Source: Ulva prolifera (Eukaryota; Chlorophyta; Ulvophyceae; Ulvales; Ulvaceae). Taken from it: a stretch of 64,000 nt of DNA. The stretch covers positions 6,887,315 to 6,951,314 of the forward strand of contig CM041199.1 in the NCBI GenBank assembly GCA_023078555.1. Reading direction: 5' to 3'. The position numbers were made by a program, and so were the translations under genes. The notes beneath the pieces are model-generated. The model worked only from the letters and a program-made list of their open reading frames with translations. It was not told the origin of the DNA and did no database searches. This document shows, in pieces, positions 46,201 through 60,434 of this stretch (the stretch's first letter is position 1; each line of letters opens with the position of its first letter).

Positions 46201-46531
46201 CTGCGGTGATTCTTGACCTTAGGCCAGCGATGACGGCCATCGCCAAAGCTCCTAGGCAAACGCAAGCGACTGCACGAGTGCTCTTATGTTCAATGGTGCT
46301 TGTGAGCCACCGGCCTGTCGTCGGAGATGGCTTTGAACGGAGAGAAGCACGTCTCTGATCACTCCCATCAAGCTCAGCTTCTGATGTTGGTTGCATGGAT
46401 GAAATATCTCGAAAATCGCTCAAGGACGGAGTGTGTGGGGACGGAGAGGCACTGCTTGATGACGCGTTCAAAGTGACGTCTTCAGCGGTAGGCTCCAAAG
46501 GCGGGTCACACCGTCCTGGCTTGAGCTCCAT
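43213..46531 (-). CDS. SAM-domain membrane protein with Ser/Gly-rich tail
   Basis: Exon 1 is 46,531-46,071, from ATG 46,531 (MELKPGRCDPPLEPTAED) with donor GTACGT. Exon 2 starts at 45,274 after TGCAG. The join completes a SAM domain: ELVAFMKDIKLEKLAPSI, GYTRLADVLHLTSDM, then LRDEIEIQSPAHRHRILYTS. Hydrophobic helices lie before it (ACVCLGALAMAVIAGL) and after it (VTVLCVAAPLVAMCGAFLMA, PFAVIPGLIMFNYII). Exon 2 can end at a stop at 44,890. Alternatively it can splice at about 44,905 (CA|GTGTAT) to an acceptor near 44,505, in phase with a long Ser/Gly/Ala/Arg-rich frame ending at 43,213. SAM domains mediate protein-protein contacts. The role here is unknown. The link to the Ser-rich part is less certain than the SAM join. 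Confidence 0.62.
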
Positions 46532-47444
46532 AGCTATCTTTCCTGCGATCGCTGCCCCCGAATAAGCACTTTGCCAACATGTGGCAGCGACTCAACCCAT
46601 TACACCGAGTCTTGCTCAGCTGCAATCTGTTCAGCGACATGCGACAGGCCTCTGCACACAGTACGAGGGAACGCAGGATGTGTTCACGCAAAGGACAGCC
46701 AGAATCCAATTGAAGCACACCTTATAATGTTCCTCCTTCGATGATATGGTGCCACCGTCTGGTACACATGTATACCGATTACCTGTCCAGCGCGGAATGT
46801 TGAAAGCTGTGGGTGTCACGAAAACCTATCTCGCATCGATCACCTCTCAAAATTCAGCAACAGAAGCGATTATTGGTAGCGTGTAGCCCTGTTGCATGCT
46901 AGCGCTGTAGGCAACAGAGCTCAACACTGCAGCCGGTAATGGGCCGTGAATTCTTCCCGGGGCCTGTGGGAGGGAGAACAGGTACCACTTCGCTAGAGGA
47001 CTCGGTCAGATATGAGAAAGTCGAGTCCGACAGAGACTGGCACCTTCAGTGACGAATGTCGCGATTAATTATATACATCATAACCACTCCCTCAGCTGTC
47101 AAACATATGGTTCCCAACGCCACAGTTTGCAAGTTCACTTGCATGTTGGATCGAAAAGTCCCAAGCAGACAAGTTGCGCTTGCGTGAGATTCCATTCGGT
47201 CTGTGAGATTCTGCCTGTGTATGTAATCTTCGATCACCTAGCCCAGTCAGGCCACTGTGTCAGCGGTGGGCCTGTATGCTGATCTGTAGAGAATACTGGG
47301 TGCGAGGGCGCAAATGCTGCTCCGTTCATGACAGGTCTCTAATCAGAAAGGCGAAAGCTGACGTTCTGTGCTCTCGATATTGGCTTCTGAAGCTAGCGCT
47401 TCGCATCGCGCCCTTCTGGATAACTGCTGTGCAATGGAGCGACC
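46532..47444. promoter_or_regulatory. Divergent intergenic region between the SAM gene and the coiled-coil gene
   Basis: The two genes are transcribed away from each other, so both promoters lie in this ~0.9 kb. No coding frame or clear core promoter motif was seen. Confidence 0.5.
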
Positions 47445-50400
47445 ATGTCCTCAGAAACCATTGCCGCCGTTGAGGCAGACCGGCAAAGAGCCACTCTGGG
47501 TCGAAAGGTAGATCAATGTGGACTTCTAAGTTCATGGTTGCTTCACACGTTACAATGCGTGCTGCCATCGGGGACGTTGAGGTCGTCTCTGCTGCTTTGT
47601 AGGCCTGCTCCAGTTGAGTTGGGGATGGACCGTGTAAGGCATCCACCAGGACAGCTGCACAATATTAAATATGGAGGACTGCCTGCCCTGATAGCGCAGA
47701 TGGATGGGGTGCAAAGCAAGGTCGACGGAATGCTGACAGCGCAAAGGGGTGCCAATGAAGCGGTGAATTGCCCCGAGTCAGTCTTCTGTTGACCCATTTA
47801 ATGTTTTATGATGGCGATGATTATCTTAATCATGTCAGTGGTTACTGCCCTTCCTGCATCTGGTGGTGTCAGGGCGTGTGTCGGTGTGCATTGACAGCTG
47901 GTGTCCTCCACCTCCACAGTTCAACTCCTTCTTGGCAAGACTGGACACAAAATATTGCTGCTGCATTATTGACGAGGCTTTGTGGTTGTTAGCCCATTCT
48001 CTCCACCATTAAACCTATGCATGAAGCATCTCCTGTCGAAGGAGTTGCCTTGTCCAGCAGCGGCCACACAGGGAGTCCATCGCTGATGCAGGGTGTTTTG
48101 GATGCATCACAGCTGGACGCATGGCGCCATGCAGTTTCGCAGTGGCCGGTTTCGAGTCTTCATTGTCCAGCTGCGTTTAATCGGGCCCCATCGTGGGAGC
48201 CACGGAGGCTATCCAGCAACGCCCTATCACCTGAGCCACACAGTGGACAGCTACATCAGGCTGGCGCAGAGCTTGGCGGCGATGCTGGCCAACGTGAACG
48301 TGCAAAGGCATGCATTAGCCCAGATCGGACTCCGGTTCCGCCTCAGACTCCACCAAGCCACGGCAGCTCAGGTGCAGCTTCTGCCCAGCACATTGATAGC
48401 CTGGCCCCCTTGAAATGCTTGCCTCCACCATGTGTGATCTGAGGGGGTACCTGCTGAAGGGCCGTCCTTTTCTGCCGCGAGACTCGTCTTGGCGAGTGCA
48501 CAGTTTTGCAGCCAGTCAAGTACATTCCTGCTCACAAAGGCCAAACACGCCGTCCACATTTCTCCAGCCAATCGCAGACAGCGCTCCTGTAGCATATGCA
48601 CCATGATTTTGTTGACATAACACGCAGACCCCACACCTGCTTCCTGGCACCCTCCACTTGACTTGCAAAGCGCACACTGCGTGGCATCTGCAGGTTCCAA
48701 ATCACCGGCACCTCCTGCACATTCTAGCCAGCGGCCAGACATGGCAGCTGTGAGAGTAGCCTGGGGAGCTACGGAAGGCGGGCGGGACAAAATGCAGTGG
48801 GTGAGGCAGCTGATTCGCTTCACGGAGACCCACCCCCTCTTTGTCCCGCCGCCAGGAGGGAGTGCTGCTGCCGGCCCCAATCCAGAGACTGTGGAGCTCG
48901 TGTCTGGGGCACCAGGTGAACGCGGCCTCAAGCAGCAGGTGTTTCCTTCGGCGAACCCGACACGCCGAGAGGACGTGCGGCTGCTGGCGCACTGGCTCAC
49001 GGAGTCATTGAAGCACCTGCGCGACAACCTTCCCCAGGTACTGCACCTCGACAAAGACCCTAGTGCAGCGTCGTACTACAGAGAGTTGAAACTGTGAAGC
49101 TGGAAGGTGCTGGAGAGTAGGTTTTCTGTGCGTACACTTCCTACTGGTCCCGACTTCTGCCAGGCTCCGTTGGCCTTGACGCTGTTGGAGTACACGTGAC
49201 TGCATGAGGTTAAATTACATGCATTCGGCTTGCACACTGTGCAGTCAACGCCAGGAGCGTGTTCTTTGGATCGTGTTGAAAGCACTCTGCCTGAGGTTTC
49301 AGTGGCAGCACAGTCGACTGGGCAGACACTGAAGCAACAGCAAGAGCGATCCTTCGTCGCCCTGTAGCTGGCTTGGCATTCTGTGGTGTTGATATGCCAT
49401 AGCTCTCACTGACCGACCCTCCATCCAAACTGCATTTGCAAGTCTAGTTGGGTAGGTCTCTCATAAATACTGGCAGTTCAGCGGTCCCGCCTTGCCAGCT
49501 TTCCTGCCTTTCCTGTCTGAGACTGGCTTGTCGCCTCCATGAATGCAATTTCTGGTGCACTTGCGCAGGACGAGGTCGCGTCTCGTGAAGCATCGCTGCA
49601 AGAAGACAGTGGTGAGGCTCTTGCCAACGGTGCTCTGTGGATTTACAGTATGGCCTTTGACGAGTTCAGGAGAGCTCTGGCAACGGAGAGCAAAGATCGC
49701 GCTGAGACACTGGCAGCGATGTGGGATCACTGCTTCACTCTGGTACAAGTACGTCAGCATGATTTGCTCCAGTCAGCCAGGTGTACCATCAATGCATCTG
49801 TATCCCGACGACTGCAGCCACAGAATGCAGAGCCAGGTGTAACCGCTAGACATACACGCAGGCACGTGCAGCGCTTTCGTATGAAGGGCTACTCAGCGAT
49901 GCTCGTCACGAGCTGGTTGCACACAGGGAGGCGGCCAGCACTGCAGCAAAGGCTGCAGAGGTCCGGGAGGAAGCTCTCGAAGCGGAGAAAGGGGATTTGC
50001 ATGGGCAGGTGCGCCTGAAGGAGGCGCAGCTCAAGTCTGTGGCGCAGGTGTGCACCCTCGCTCTCGATGGCCACCAGCCAGCCACCCTCTCGCCAATTGT
50101 TCAGTTTTTGTGCACTCTGGCGGCGTTGTGCTGGTGCTCTGCCACAATGCAGCCCTTGACTGTTCTCGTCATTTCTATCTCATTCATCAAGGCCAAAGCA
50201 TCGGGGCAACTTGACAGGACCATGCGCCAAGCCTGCAGCACCAAAGATGGCCGTGGGGATCCCTGCGGGGACAGTGGGGGCTGTTCTTCACTGGTGTGGC
50301 CGGCACCTCTGTGTTTGGGAGCGGCGTGTGCCATCACTGTGGGGGCGTCTGAGGCGGGCAACCCTCACACTCGCTGTATGCAGAGGATGATCAGGGCGGA

Positions 50401-53400
50401 GCGGGCGATGGAGCTGAGTGCGAGGGAGAAGAAGCTGCTGGAGGAGGCGCTGCAGAAGGAGATCATGGCGCGGCTCGCCGCGGAGGAGCAGGCGCTGCGC
50501 GCCGCGCGCCGCGCCGACGCCGAGGCCGCGGCAGCCGCCGCAGCGGCCACGAAGCTCGCGGCGCTCGCGCTGGCGAAGGACTCGATGATCCACACCAGCG
50601 TGCAGCAGGTCATGCCGAGCCAGGATGTCCAGGTATGCCGTTGCCCCCCCCCCCCCCCCCCACGCACGTGGCCCCCGCGCTGTCATCCGCTTATCAAAAC
50701 CAGTGGGATGCAGCCACCGTGTGTATGATTGGCTGTGCACGAAGGCATCCGTTCTCAGTCATTGAAAGAGTAAGCCACGGCTGGTGGATAGTTTCCATGT
50801 GGCCACCGGCCGACATTATTCGCGATGAGCTTGTTCGCTGGCCAGCAGCAGCGCTTGAAAGCACATGCTTGCAGGCAGAGAGGACTTGTTCTGTCGTGGC
50901 TGTCTCAGGCGTTTCTAGCTTCACTGCCACTTTAAATCGATATGTGTAGGCCATGATCCTGTATGCCATATACGGAGGCACAGGATGTTGGCCAGTCGCT
51001 GGGTGATGAGCTGCTGAGATGCCATGCAGGTGGACGTGAACCTCGTGGAGCAGGAACTCCAGGCGGCAGCGGCGGTGGAGGCGGAGCTGCGGTCCGCCCT
51101 CGCGGCACTGCAGCGCGACTTTGACACCGCGTCCGTGCTGAACGTGTCCCTGCAGGAGCAGCTGAAGGACCGCGATCAGCGGGTGCGGTCCCCGTAGAAG
51201 CGCATGTTTTCAAATCTATTGTAGCACTAGCAGGCACCGGACAATCATCTCTTCGGCGCTTGTTGCGACCTACCTGGGTGTACAGTGGCGCGCTGCCAGG
51301 TAATAGAGGCCTTTTCGCGCCAGTGTTGGCATGCGTGTGCTACGCATGTGAACATGGAGGATCCTTCAACGGAGCATCTGCGATACTGTGATGTGATCTG
51401 GGTGAAATCTCTCTGATTACATGTCAGCGTGGCTTCTTTGTGAGCGCCACACCTCATAGACCTGCGCACCTCAACTGTGGCAAGCTGCGTGCAGATCTAC
51501 TCCTTGGAGGCGAGGTGCACGGCCGCAGAGGAGCGGGCAGACGAGTCAGAGAAGACATCGTTCGACATGCAGCAGGACATGGCGCAGCTGCACGACGCGC
51601 TTGACGGCGTGCGCGCCGAGCTCTCGCAGACAACGGCCGCGCTCTCCGCGAGCCGGCAGGAGGGCGCCAAGTCCCGCGAGGACGCGGCCGCGGCCGCCGC
51701 GACCGCGGCGGAGCGGCTCGCGGCCGCCGAGGCAGCCACCGCGGCGGCTAAGGCGGAGGCCGCGGCGGCGCAGGCGCGCAGCGGGGAGGCCGCCGCGAAG
51801 GCCGTCGAGTCGATCCAGCGCGCCAAGGACCTGCAGGAGAAGCTAGACCGGGCCGACCGGGACCTCGGCGCGGTGCGGGAGTTGGCGCACGTGGTGCACA
51901 AGCAGCTGATGGAGACGGAGTGTGTGGCCGCGTTTGCCGTGGAGGAGGCGGCGGAGGGTGAATCAGGCGAGGGCTCCCCGGTGCACCAGATTCTGGACCT
52001 CGCCCACAGGCACATCGAGGTTGGCTTCTGCCCCGTGTGTACCACCCTGTGCGTGTCTTGCTGCATGAACTGCACCAACGAGCCGGGGGCGTGCCGGCGG
52101 CACCCAGCAGCCAGATGTGGCAGACCTTGGAAAGCTATCGATGCAAACACTCTGCTCGCATGATGTAGTGATCATAGAACTCATGCTCTTTGGTCCCGAT
52201 GTGGTGTGACGGTCGCCTCAACTGCTTCGACGGAATGCGCGAGCTGGCAGCTGCACGCTGCCTTGCCTGCGTCCACGGAAGTCAGGATGTTCTGTAGCCG
52301 TGCCTGAACTCTTTTGCAGCGGAGTGTGGCGGGTCGGTTCTACAGCTACACAGCGTGGGCGGCATCTCACCTCTCAGGATGTTGTGGTCCGGAAGAAGCC
52401 GCACCCTGCTTGCACCCTCCATCCGCCTCATGCCGCGTCTGCCACTGCAGACCTTGTACCTGCGATACGTGGAGACCGCCTCGAAGGTCGAATCTCTGAC
52501 GACACAGCTCGCCGACAGCCAGGCGCAGCGCGCGGCGGCAGAGCAGGCGGCCCAGGAGGCGAAGCTCGAGCGGTCGCGCGCGCTGCGCGCCGCGGAGGAG
52601 GCCGCGTTTGCGACGGCGGCGGCCGCGGACGACACGGACGCGCTGAAGCAGGAGCTCGAGGAGGAGCGGCGCGCAGCGGCGGCGCGGGAGGCGGTGGTTG
52701 CCGGCCTCGAGGCGGACCTCAAGGGCCGCGACGAGGAGATCGCGCGGCTGCAGGCGTTTGTGCACCGCGCGGAGCTCCTGCAGATGGAGTGCGACGGGCT
52801 GAAGCTCAAGGTGTGGGGTTGGACTGGGCGTGTGCGGGGTCCATTGCGTTGGTGGTCGCAAAAGCGCAGTCCACAAGAACGGCACCTGACAGTTCAGAGT
52901 CTGGACTTTATTTTCAAGACCTCCATCACAGGCGCCCTGCCACCCAGCATCTCCGAGTTCTGCCCAAGCTCACGTGCTCCGCAGGCTGTGTGGCGTGTGA
53001 CCTGAGCCGTGTATGCGCTCTACGCTGCTTTTTTATGACTCTGTGTTGGGCTACGCTGCCCCCTGTGTGCGGCTTAGGAGCTGCAGCGATGCCTTATCAG
53101 CTGATCTGACGCCAGGGAATGTTTGCATGTGTGATGCACGGTCTATGGCGTTTGTTCATCGCGTGTACATGCTGAGGCGTTGCATGTGAGCCGCAGGTGG
53201 AGATGCTGGAGGAGCGGCTTGCCAACTTGACTGAGAAGTCGGAGGCGTCAGGGACCAGGGCGCAGGAACTGGAGGCAGCACACTCAGTGCTGGTGGATAA
53301 GGTCGCTGCTCTGGAGGAGCTGAGTGCCAGCCAGCAGGCATTGATCGAGGAGCTGCGGGAGGGCGTCCGCCAGAAGGTGTGTCCTGCCATGGGCTGGCCT

Positions 53401-56400
53401 CTGACGTCGATGTCAGGCTGCCACTCTCCTGTGGCATGACATCCCTGGCCTTCTGCTGATGCCTGCTGATTTTGCTGTGATTGGAGACTTTTACGTTGTG
53501 AGGGTTGTTATTGTCCTGGATGGTACTCAGTTCGACCATGCCGTCTGGCATACCATGTGGTCTGTCATGCCATGTGCATCGCTTGCGTACTGAAGCCTGC
53601 CATTGTTGGGCAAGAGTCTGCTCAACTCATCGCAAACTGGCCCATGGCGATGGTGGCATTGGCCATTGTCCTTGGAAGGTGTAGGTTGACGCGCAGTGGC
53701 ACCAAGAATATGTGCGCCCGTCTGTGTGCGGTGATGACGGACCACAGGTCCAATCATCACTGTTAGTCATGCGTACCAGTGATGGCTCCTCTGTTGCGGC
53801 GTTATTGCGGACCACGAATAAGAACATGCGTATGTTTGCTGGCACATGTTTCTGATGTCTTGTCTACATTCTTGCGTTCCCGCGTTGTACGACAGCAGAT
53901 GCTACGGCCGCGGACTCACTCGTCCCCATCATAGATCCCGTCTGTCGCATGCGAACGTCACTGTGACAGACGACATCGATCAGCACGCCAGCATTATGCA
54001 CCAGCTCGCGCGCCCCGCACGACGCCACGCGGGCTCATGTGCCTGCAAGGTATCGTGGGTGTCCTCCCTCCTGAGCACTTGGCACTGAATGATCTCAGGA
54101 ATTTGCGCGCATCGGTGTGTGTTAGACACCGTGGTATAAAAGAGCACAGGTATACCCGAGGCAAATGGTGTGCTCGACAGTAATGCATCAGTTCAAGCAA
54201 GCTTTGAGATTGAGTCATTGAGATGCTTCTTACCGTCATCAGCATGGCGTCATTTCAACCGCCTCTGTTCTTGGAAACATCGTATGTGGATTAGTGGCAC
54301 GCGTATGTCGCTCACATCGGCGCCAGAATTCACCAGGCGCGGAGGTCAGCGACCTTTCGGTATTCGACAAGTCAGGCATGAGCAACACTCCATCGCGGCG
54401 TGCCGACTCGTGGCGCTCACAACCGCACAATTACGATCTGGTGTCCTCAAGTGACGCTGGTCGTGTGCAGGACATTCTCACCCAGCAGCTCCAGAAACTT
54501 CGCGCAGAGTACACCCAGCTGCAGCAGCACTACAAGCAGGCATCCCTGGACCTGATGCAGGCACGCCTGGTGGTAAAAAACATCGGCGATGCCTCCTCTG
54601 CAGATGCAGCGCTCCTCGCTGCCGCAGATGCCGGCGGCGCCGCGGCACACACCACAGCTCTGTCGCCGCTGACCGAGGCTGTTGCCGCTGCTGCAGCCGG
54701 TGGGGCGACGCCCGGCAGCGTGACGCCGCCGGTGCGGCCGGTGTCCGAGGCGGCGCCTTCTGCCGCCGACGCCCGCAGCTCCGCGTCGTCTTACCTCCCG
54801 GTGGGCCTCGCAGCGGCGCTCAGCGGCGGCACACAGCGCCACGGCGGCGCCGCGCTGTCGTCGACGATGCAGCTGAGCGCTCAGCTGGCAAATGCGCATG
54901 TGAAGGTGAAAATAGAGCAGCAGCGTGCGGACGCTGCGGAGGCGCAGGTGCGGCAGCTGCAGCAGCAGCTGGGTGTGGATGCCGGCGGGCCTGCTGCGGG
55001 GGGCAACGAGGCGTCTGTCCGGGACAAACCTACCGGCGTCCTCCAGGTGTGCCCTATGCCACTCTTCCGCCAACTCGGCATGCTACTTCCCCTCCGGCAT
55101 GTGTAGGTATACGGACAGGCTTTGTGGACTGGAATGATAGCAGAACAATTGAACCCTGATGTGTGCTGAGCTAGCAAACATCTGTGGCTTCGGGCGGTAG
55201 GTATCTGGCCTGCTAGGATCACTTCTGTTGTGGCTGCTCTGTCGGCCAAGAGCCCTGGGCATGCTGGGCATGTACCTGCTGCGACCAGGGGTGCTGTGGC
55301 TGTAGGGCCAGATGTCGGTCGTGGAGCGCAAGGCCAAGGCCGCGTTTGCGGAACCCGCAACGGAGCAGGCCCCCGCGCACCTCTGCGCAGCGCCGGCGGC
55401 GGAGGCCGCGGCATCTGAGTCCGCAGCTGCGGCTGCGGCGGCGCAGCAACTTCGGACGCGGAACGCTGTTCTGGAGAAGCAAGTGAGCAGCCTGCAGGCG
55501 GACGTGCGGCGGCTGTCGACGGAGCAGCCGGCTGCAGTGGCCACCTCTCGGCAGGCGTCACCGGCCGGAGGGGCGTCGATAAACACGCGCGTGGTGCGTT
55601 TATCTCGTGCAAATCCCCAATGCATCTTGAGTGCAGCTGGGCTAGCATGCGTGTGTCTAACCAAGCATCAGCAGGTCAAGCGCATCTGGCAGGCAATGCT
55701 GGGCAGAGTGAGTTGGGAAGGCTGCTCCATTGTATCGGGTGCATTCCATGGCCCCGCACCTAGGTACCTCCGCCGCCGCCACGCCTCAATCCGCGGTGGC
55801 AGATTGCGGCCGTCTGAAGTGTCGCGCTGAGGCGTGTGCGTCAACAGTCGCACACTCATGTTCCTGCCTCAGCACGTCGCAGCAGTGCTTCATCTCCGGC
55901 CACATGTTCACAATTGCTCCAAGCTGACACAGTCCCGGCCGTCAGGCAATCTTCAGGCGCCGCACGGCCATGTGTGGGCAGTTGATGCAGCGTTGTTCAC
56001 GGAGCGGTCACACGCAGTGTTACGAAACAGATGCCTGCGCAGGAGAACGGCGGCACACCACAGGCGCATGCGGAGTCACCGGCGCGGCCAGCCTCGGCTG
56101 TGGATGCGCCTGCCGCTGCAGGTGGTGGCAGTCACGTGGACGGCGGTGCCGCCGCTGTGGCTCTGCTCCGCAAGAACTCTTCACAGGTGTGCTGCTCATG
56201 CCAGGGCTGACCGTCTACCTGACAGTGCAGCTGAGCCGTGCCTAATTTGCGGTACAGTCGGCCCGAGCCCTCCGCAGGTGCATGCCCACGAGCACCTGCT
56301 TGCACATGTGTGCGATCGAGCCGCTTCTGGTTGCACAGAGGCATCCAGTCAGTGTGTGTGCGATTCCCCTGGTTGTTGCCCGCGTTGCTACCTGCCTTGC

Positions 56401-59400
56401 TCGCTTTGTCCTTGTAACACAGAGGCCTCCAGTCAGGTGGCACTGGTGTGCGACGTCTCGTGTTTCAGTCCGATCCTGCCCGTGACCTGCGTGCGCCCTG
56501 CGATGCTGCCGGCAACCACAGCTCTGCCCACACCCATGGGCAATACTCCCAGACATCGCCATTGTGGTGGTTTATCCCTGGCCCTCCCTCTGTCCTCGAC
56601 TCTGTGCGCTTTGAGTGGCCTGTATCTCGAGGCAGCAGCCCCCACATGCAGGAGGCGGGCAGCGAGATGGACGTCATGATGGCCTCCATCCAGCGCGAGG
56701 TAGCGGAGCACACCACCGCCAGCCTGCGCCTCAAGGCCGGCCTGCTGGCGTACTTCTGCAACAACATGCGCCGCCGCTGCCACTCCGAGGTTCAGCACCG
56801 GTGCGCCCCCCTGCATATACCCATGCATGCGGTGGGGGCCCCCTCCTTCCGCAGACGCCCCGGCGCAGACAGATTCCCGAGGTGCCAATGGCCGCGGTTA
56901 GGCACGTGAAGCAGCCATGTGTCGAGCAGCGGCGATGCGAGAGCCATGATAGCGTATGTTGTGCTGCAACTTTGCATGCGGCGCACTCATCGTCCGCAAA
57001 AATGGTGGCGGCAATGGCTTTGCTGCAATAGTCACCTCACCTGGAGAGTGTCCACTGGAACGTGTGAGGCTGGGCTTCTTCGCCGTGCTGGATGTTGGCG
57101 GGCTTTGGAACTGGTTCCCGGAGCAACCCGCATGTGCACCTCCGGTGGGATTGTTTGCATGTCCCTGCACCGGCAGACGCATCCGGTATTTGCCTGTGAG
57201 TCTGACGCATTCGGTCTGAGGGCTGGCTGACGGCAGGGCAATGTGTGCAGGCTGCGGGCGGAGCAGCAGATGGTGGAGCGGGAGGCAGAGCTGCTGCGCG
57301 ACGCTACGGCGCGCGAGCGCGCCCTGCTGGAGCGCCTTGAGGACCTGATGGAGGCGGTGCCGGCTGCGTTGCAGGCCATGCAGGAGGAGGTCGCGGAACT
57401 GCACGCCTGCCTGGAGGTCCGCCTATCGCTGTGATTGCTTTGTGCCATCTCCGCTGTCTGCTGTGGTGCGGGGATCATCAAACTCCGCCGGGCCATGCCT
57501 CTCGTTCATGGTGGTGTTGGTCAGTGTGGCTGCTGGTGGAGCCTTCCTCCTAGCGGACCCTGTGGACTGTATGGCACTCATGATTGACCACGCTCCTTTC
57601 GACGCCTTTGCAAGTCGTTCAACAGCAAGCCCAAGCCTGACTCAGGATTGAGCCCAAATCCATGTGTGTGAGCTGTCCGTCCGAAAAAGTGCAGGCCGGC
57701 TTTGGCCATTTGCGGGTGTGAGCTCACTGCAGGTCTGCTGCGAGATGGTGGTGTTTTGCGTGCAACAGCTGTGTGTGGCGGTGCAGGAGGCGGACGAGGC
57801 GCAGCAAGCGCTGTGCATGGAGGTGGCTGCGGTGGCTGCCGTCGCGCAGAAGGCCACGGCACGCTTCCGCAACCGCGTCGACAAGGTGCCTCTCCCACCT
57901 CACCGCTGTGTCACTAGTCTTTCTGTCGAGACCCGCCCCAAGCACGAGCCATACGCTGTACATCGTTGCACGAGCATGTACACCTCCCCGCGGCTGCATT
58001 GGCTGAGCTGTGGTCGTGTCCCACACATGCACAAGTCGTAGCGTGTGCACCAGAGGGGCATGCGTGTGTTGGAGCCGCGGTCCTGCCCGCTGTCGTGCCG
58101 CCCGCCGCGACAACGCACAGCACGACCCAGAACCAGCTGCGACACCACGACCTCCGCCTCGCCACAGCACAGAGCACCCCCATCGCCCTCCCCTCACAGA
58201 CAGGCCTCATCGGACGTTCTAAGCACGCCTGCAGGGCACGCAGTCGGCGCTCGCATCGGTCGACGGGTGGCTGGACTTTGTGCGCGGCCTGCCGGCCGAC
58301 GCGTCGCCCGGCGAGCTCATGTCGCACAGCGCGCTGCGCACGACCATCGTCCGCATCCTCGACATGCGCACCGCCGACCTCGCGGCCGCCCGCGACCCCG
58401 AGGTCGCCATCGAGTCCGACTCGGTGTTTGACTCCATCGCGGCGTACTACCGCCGCCAGTACGCCGGCGACGGCGATGAGGTCCAGGTGCGCCGTATCAC
58501 TCGCGAGGCCTACGCCTGCGATGGCTCCCGCGATGCAGGCCCTGGAATCGCCTGCAGCGTTGCGAGTCCACCGTCATTACTTCAGTGCACGCTGGGAGAT
58601 GGCGCTGCTCAATGTGTGCAGATGCATGCCAGTTGCGGCACGGCGGTGTTCCCAAAGAGATTGGGTATTGCGCCGTAAGCTCAGCAGCGTTGACGTGCAG
58701 CGATGCGTCATGCGCACGACAGAGGGATGGTGTGGGCGGCTCGGGGCTTCATCGTGATGTGGTGGTGCATGCTTGCAGGTTCCGGAGCTCATGCATGTGG
58801 ATGGGCCGGTCGCGCGCTTGATCATGTCGTGCCGGTATGCGCCTCCCAGCCTCCCTGCATGCCTTCCAGTCTATTCCCTCACATGTTTACATCAACTCTG
58901 CGTCTCTCGCGGCACTCCTCACGATTCTCCTGTTCTGTGTCCTTCGTGAGATATGCGCTCCAAGCACTCCAGTCCATGGCTGCTGTTGCAATTGTACGCG
59001 TAGGCTGGGTCTGTTGGTGCGGGATCGAGGTCGGCATTGCTGCAGGCAGTACCTGAAGGACCCGAAGGTGCGGCTGTTTGCGATGTTTGCGGGCGTCGTG
59101 CCGGAGGACTTCCTCGGCCACGAGCCCTGGCAGTTCCTCGTGAAGACCCTGTTCTGCACCCGCCTCCTCATGGACGTCAACTGGCGCCTGCTCGTGCGCG
59201 CGTGGCCGACGGAGCGCGGCGCCCCCCTGCCGGTGCCCGCCGTGATGGACCTGCTCGCCAACCTCTACAACGCGGAGAACCCGACGCAGCTGCCGGTGCG
59301 CACGCGCTCAGGCCCTCGCGCGCATGCATGCATGTCTTGCATGTATGCATCATTGGATGGCCATGTCCGTGGGGACACTGATGACTCCAAACCCGAAGGG

Positions 59401-60378
59401 CGAGCGTTGGCGCATCACATATGCACACCCACATGTGCTTTGCAAGCTGCTGCCTACCCTGTGACCACGGCTCGCTGGTGCCATGGCGGGTGTCCATTGT
59501 TCCTACATGGGGGTTTGCAGTGTTGTCCGGGCAGTTTTCCGAGATGGTGTGAGCCGGCGAAGAGAGCGCGGAGGGTGGCATGCATGGGGCTGGTACGCAG
59601 CGGGCCTTTGCGGCTGGGGGTGAACTGGCAATGGTGCCGCATATGCACATGCTTGACGGCACGCCTGCCTGTCTGTCTGTCTGTTCGAGACGTATGTGAA
59701 ATGAAGGCAATGTAGAAGTGCACATTCGGGGAAGCACGTGGTCCCTGGCAGGTGTTTACTTTGGATGGAGCCGTAGCAGCAGTTTGGCTTGCCTGCCCCA
59801 GAGATCACAGGTGGAAGTGCCGAAGCTGCCACCAGGCCCACAGCCTGGCACGGTCGTGCAGCAGCTGTACATCCCACGCTCACAGCACCTTTTGAGAAAC
59901 AGGTGAGCATGTATTCATCAGCTGCACTGTTTCGGCCTGATGTGTGTCGCGCGCGGCTCCATGGATTTCTGGATTCGATCTGAGCCCGTACCAGGAGCGC
60001 CGCGCGATTGCATGCAGATAGCAAAGACGCAGGTGGCGGGGCTGCTCAAGCAGACCAAGATTGGGCCGGCCGTCGACTTTGATGTGCTTCTGCTGTCGCT
60101 CGTGCACGAGTTCATGCTCGGGGAGTGCCCGTGCCAGCCGTGGGCGGCGCCGCGCCGCATCACCGATGGCCGCCTGCCCGCCCTCACCAACCTCGGCGGT
60201 GCCGCGCTCACCCGCACCGGCATCACCGCCTCCGGTGCGCACCCCTCAGCCACACTCACCCGCACCGGCATCACCGCCTCCGGTGCGCACCCCTCAGCCA
60301 CACTCACCCGCACCGGCATCGCCGCCTCCGGTGCGCACCCCTCAGCCACACTCACCCGCACCGGCATCACCGCCTCCG

Positions 60379-60434
<56 letters not shown>

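Noticed and set aside
48368-49054. 228-codon minus-strand frame
   Set aside because: It overlaps an in-phase exon of the coiled-coil gene on the plus strand and has no motif.
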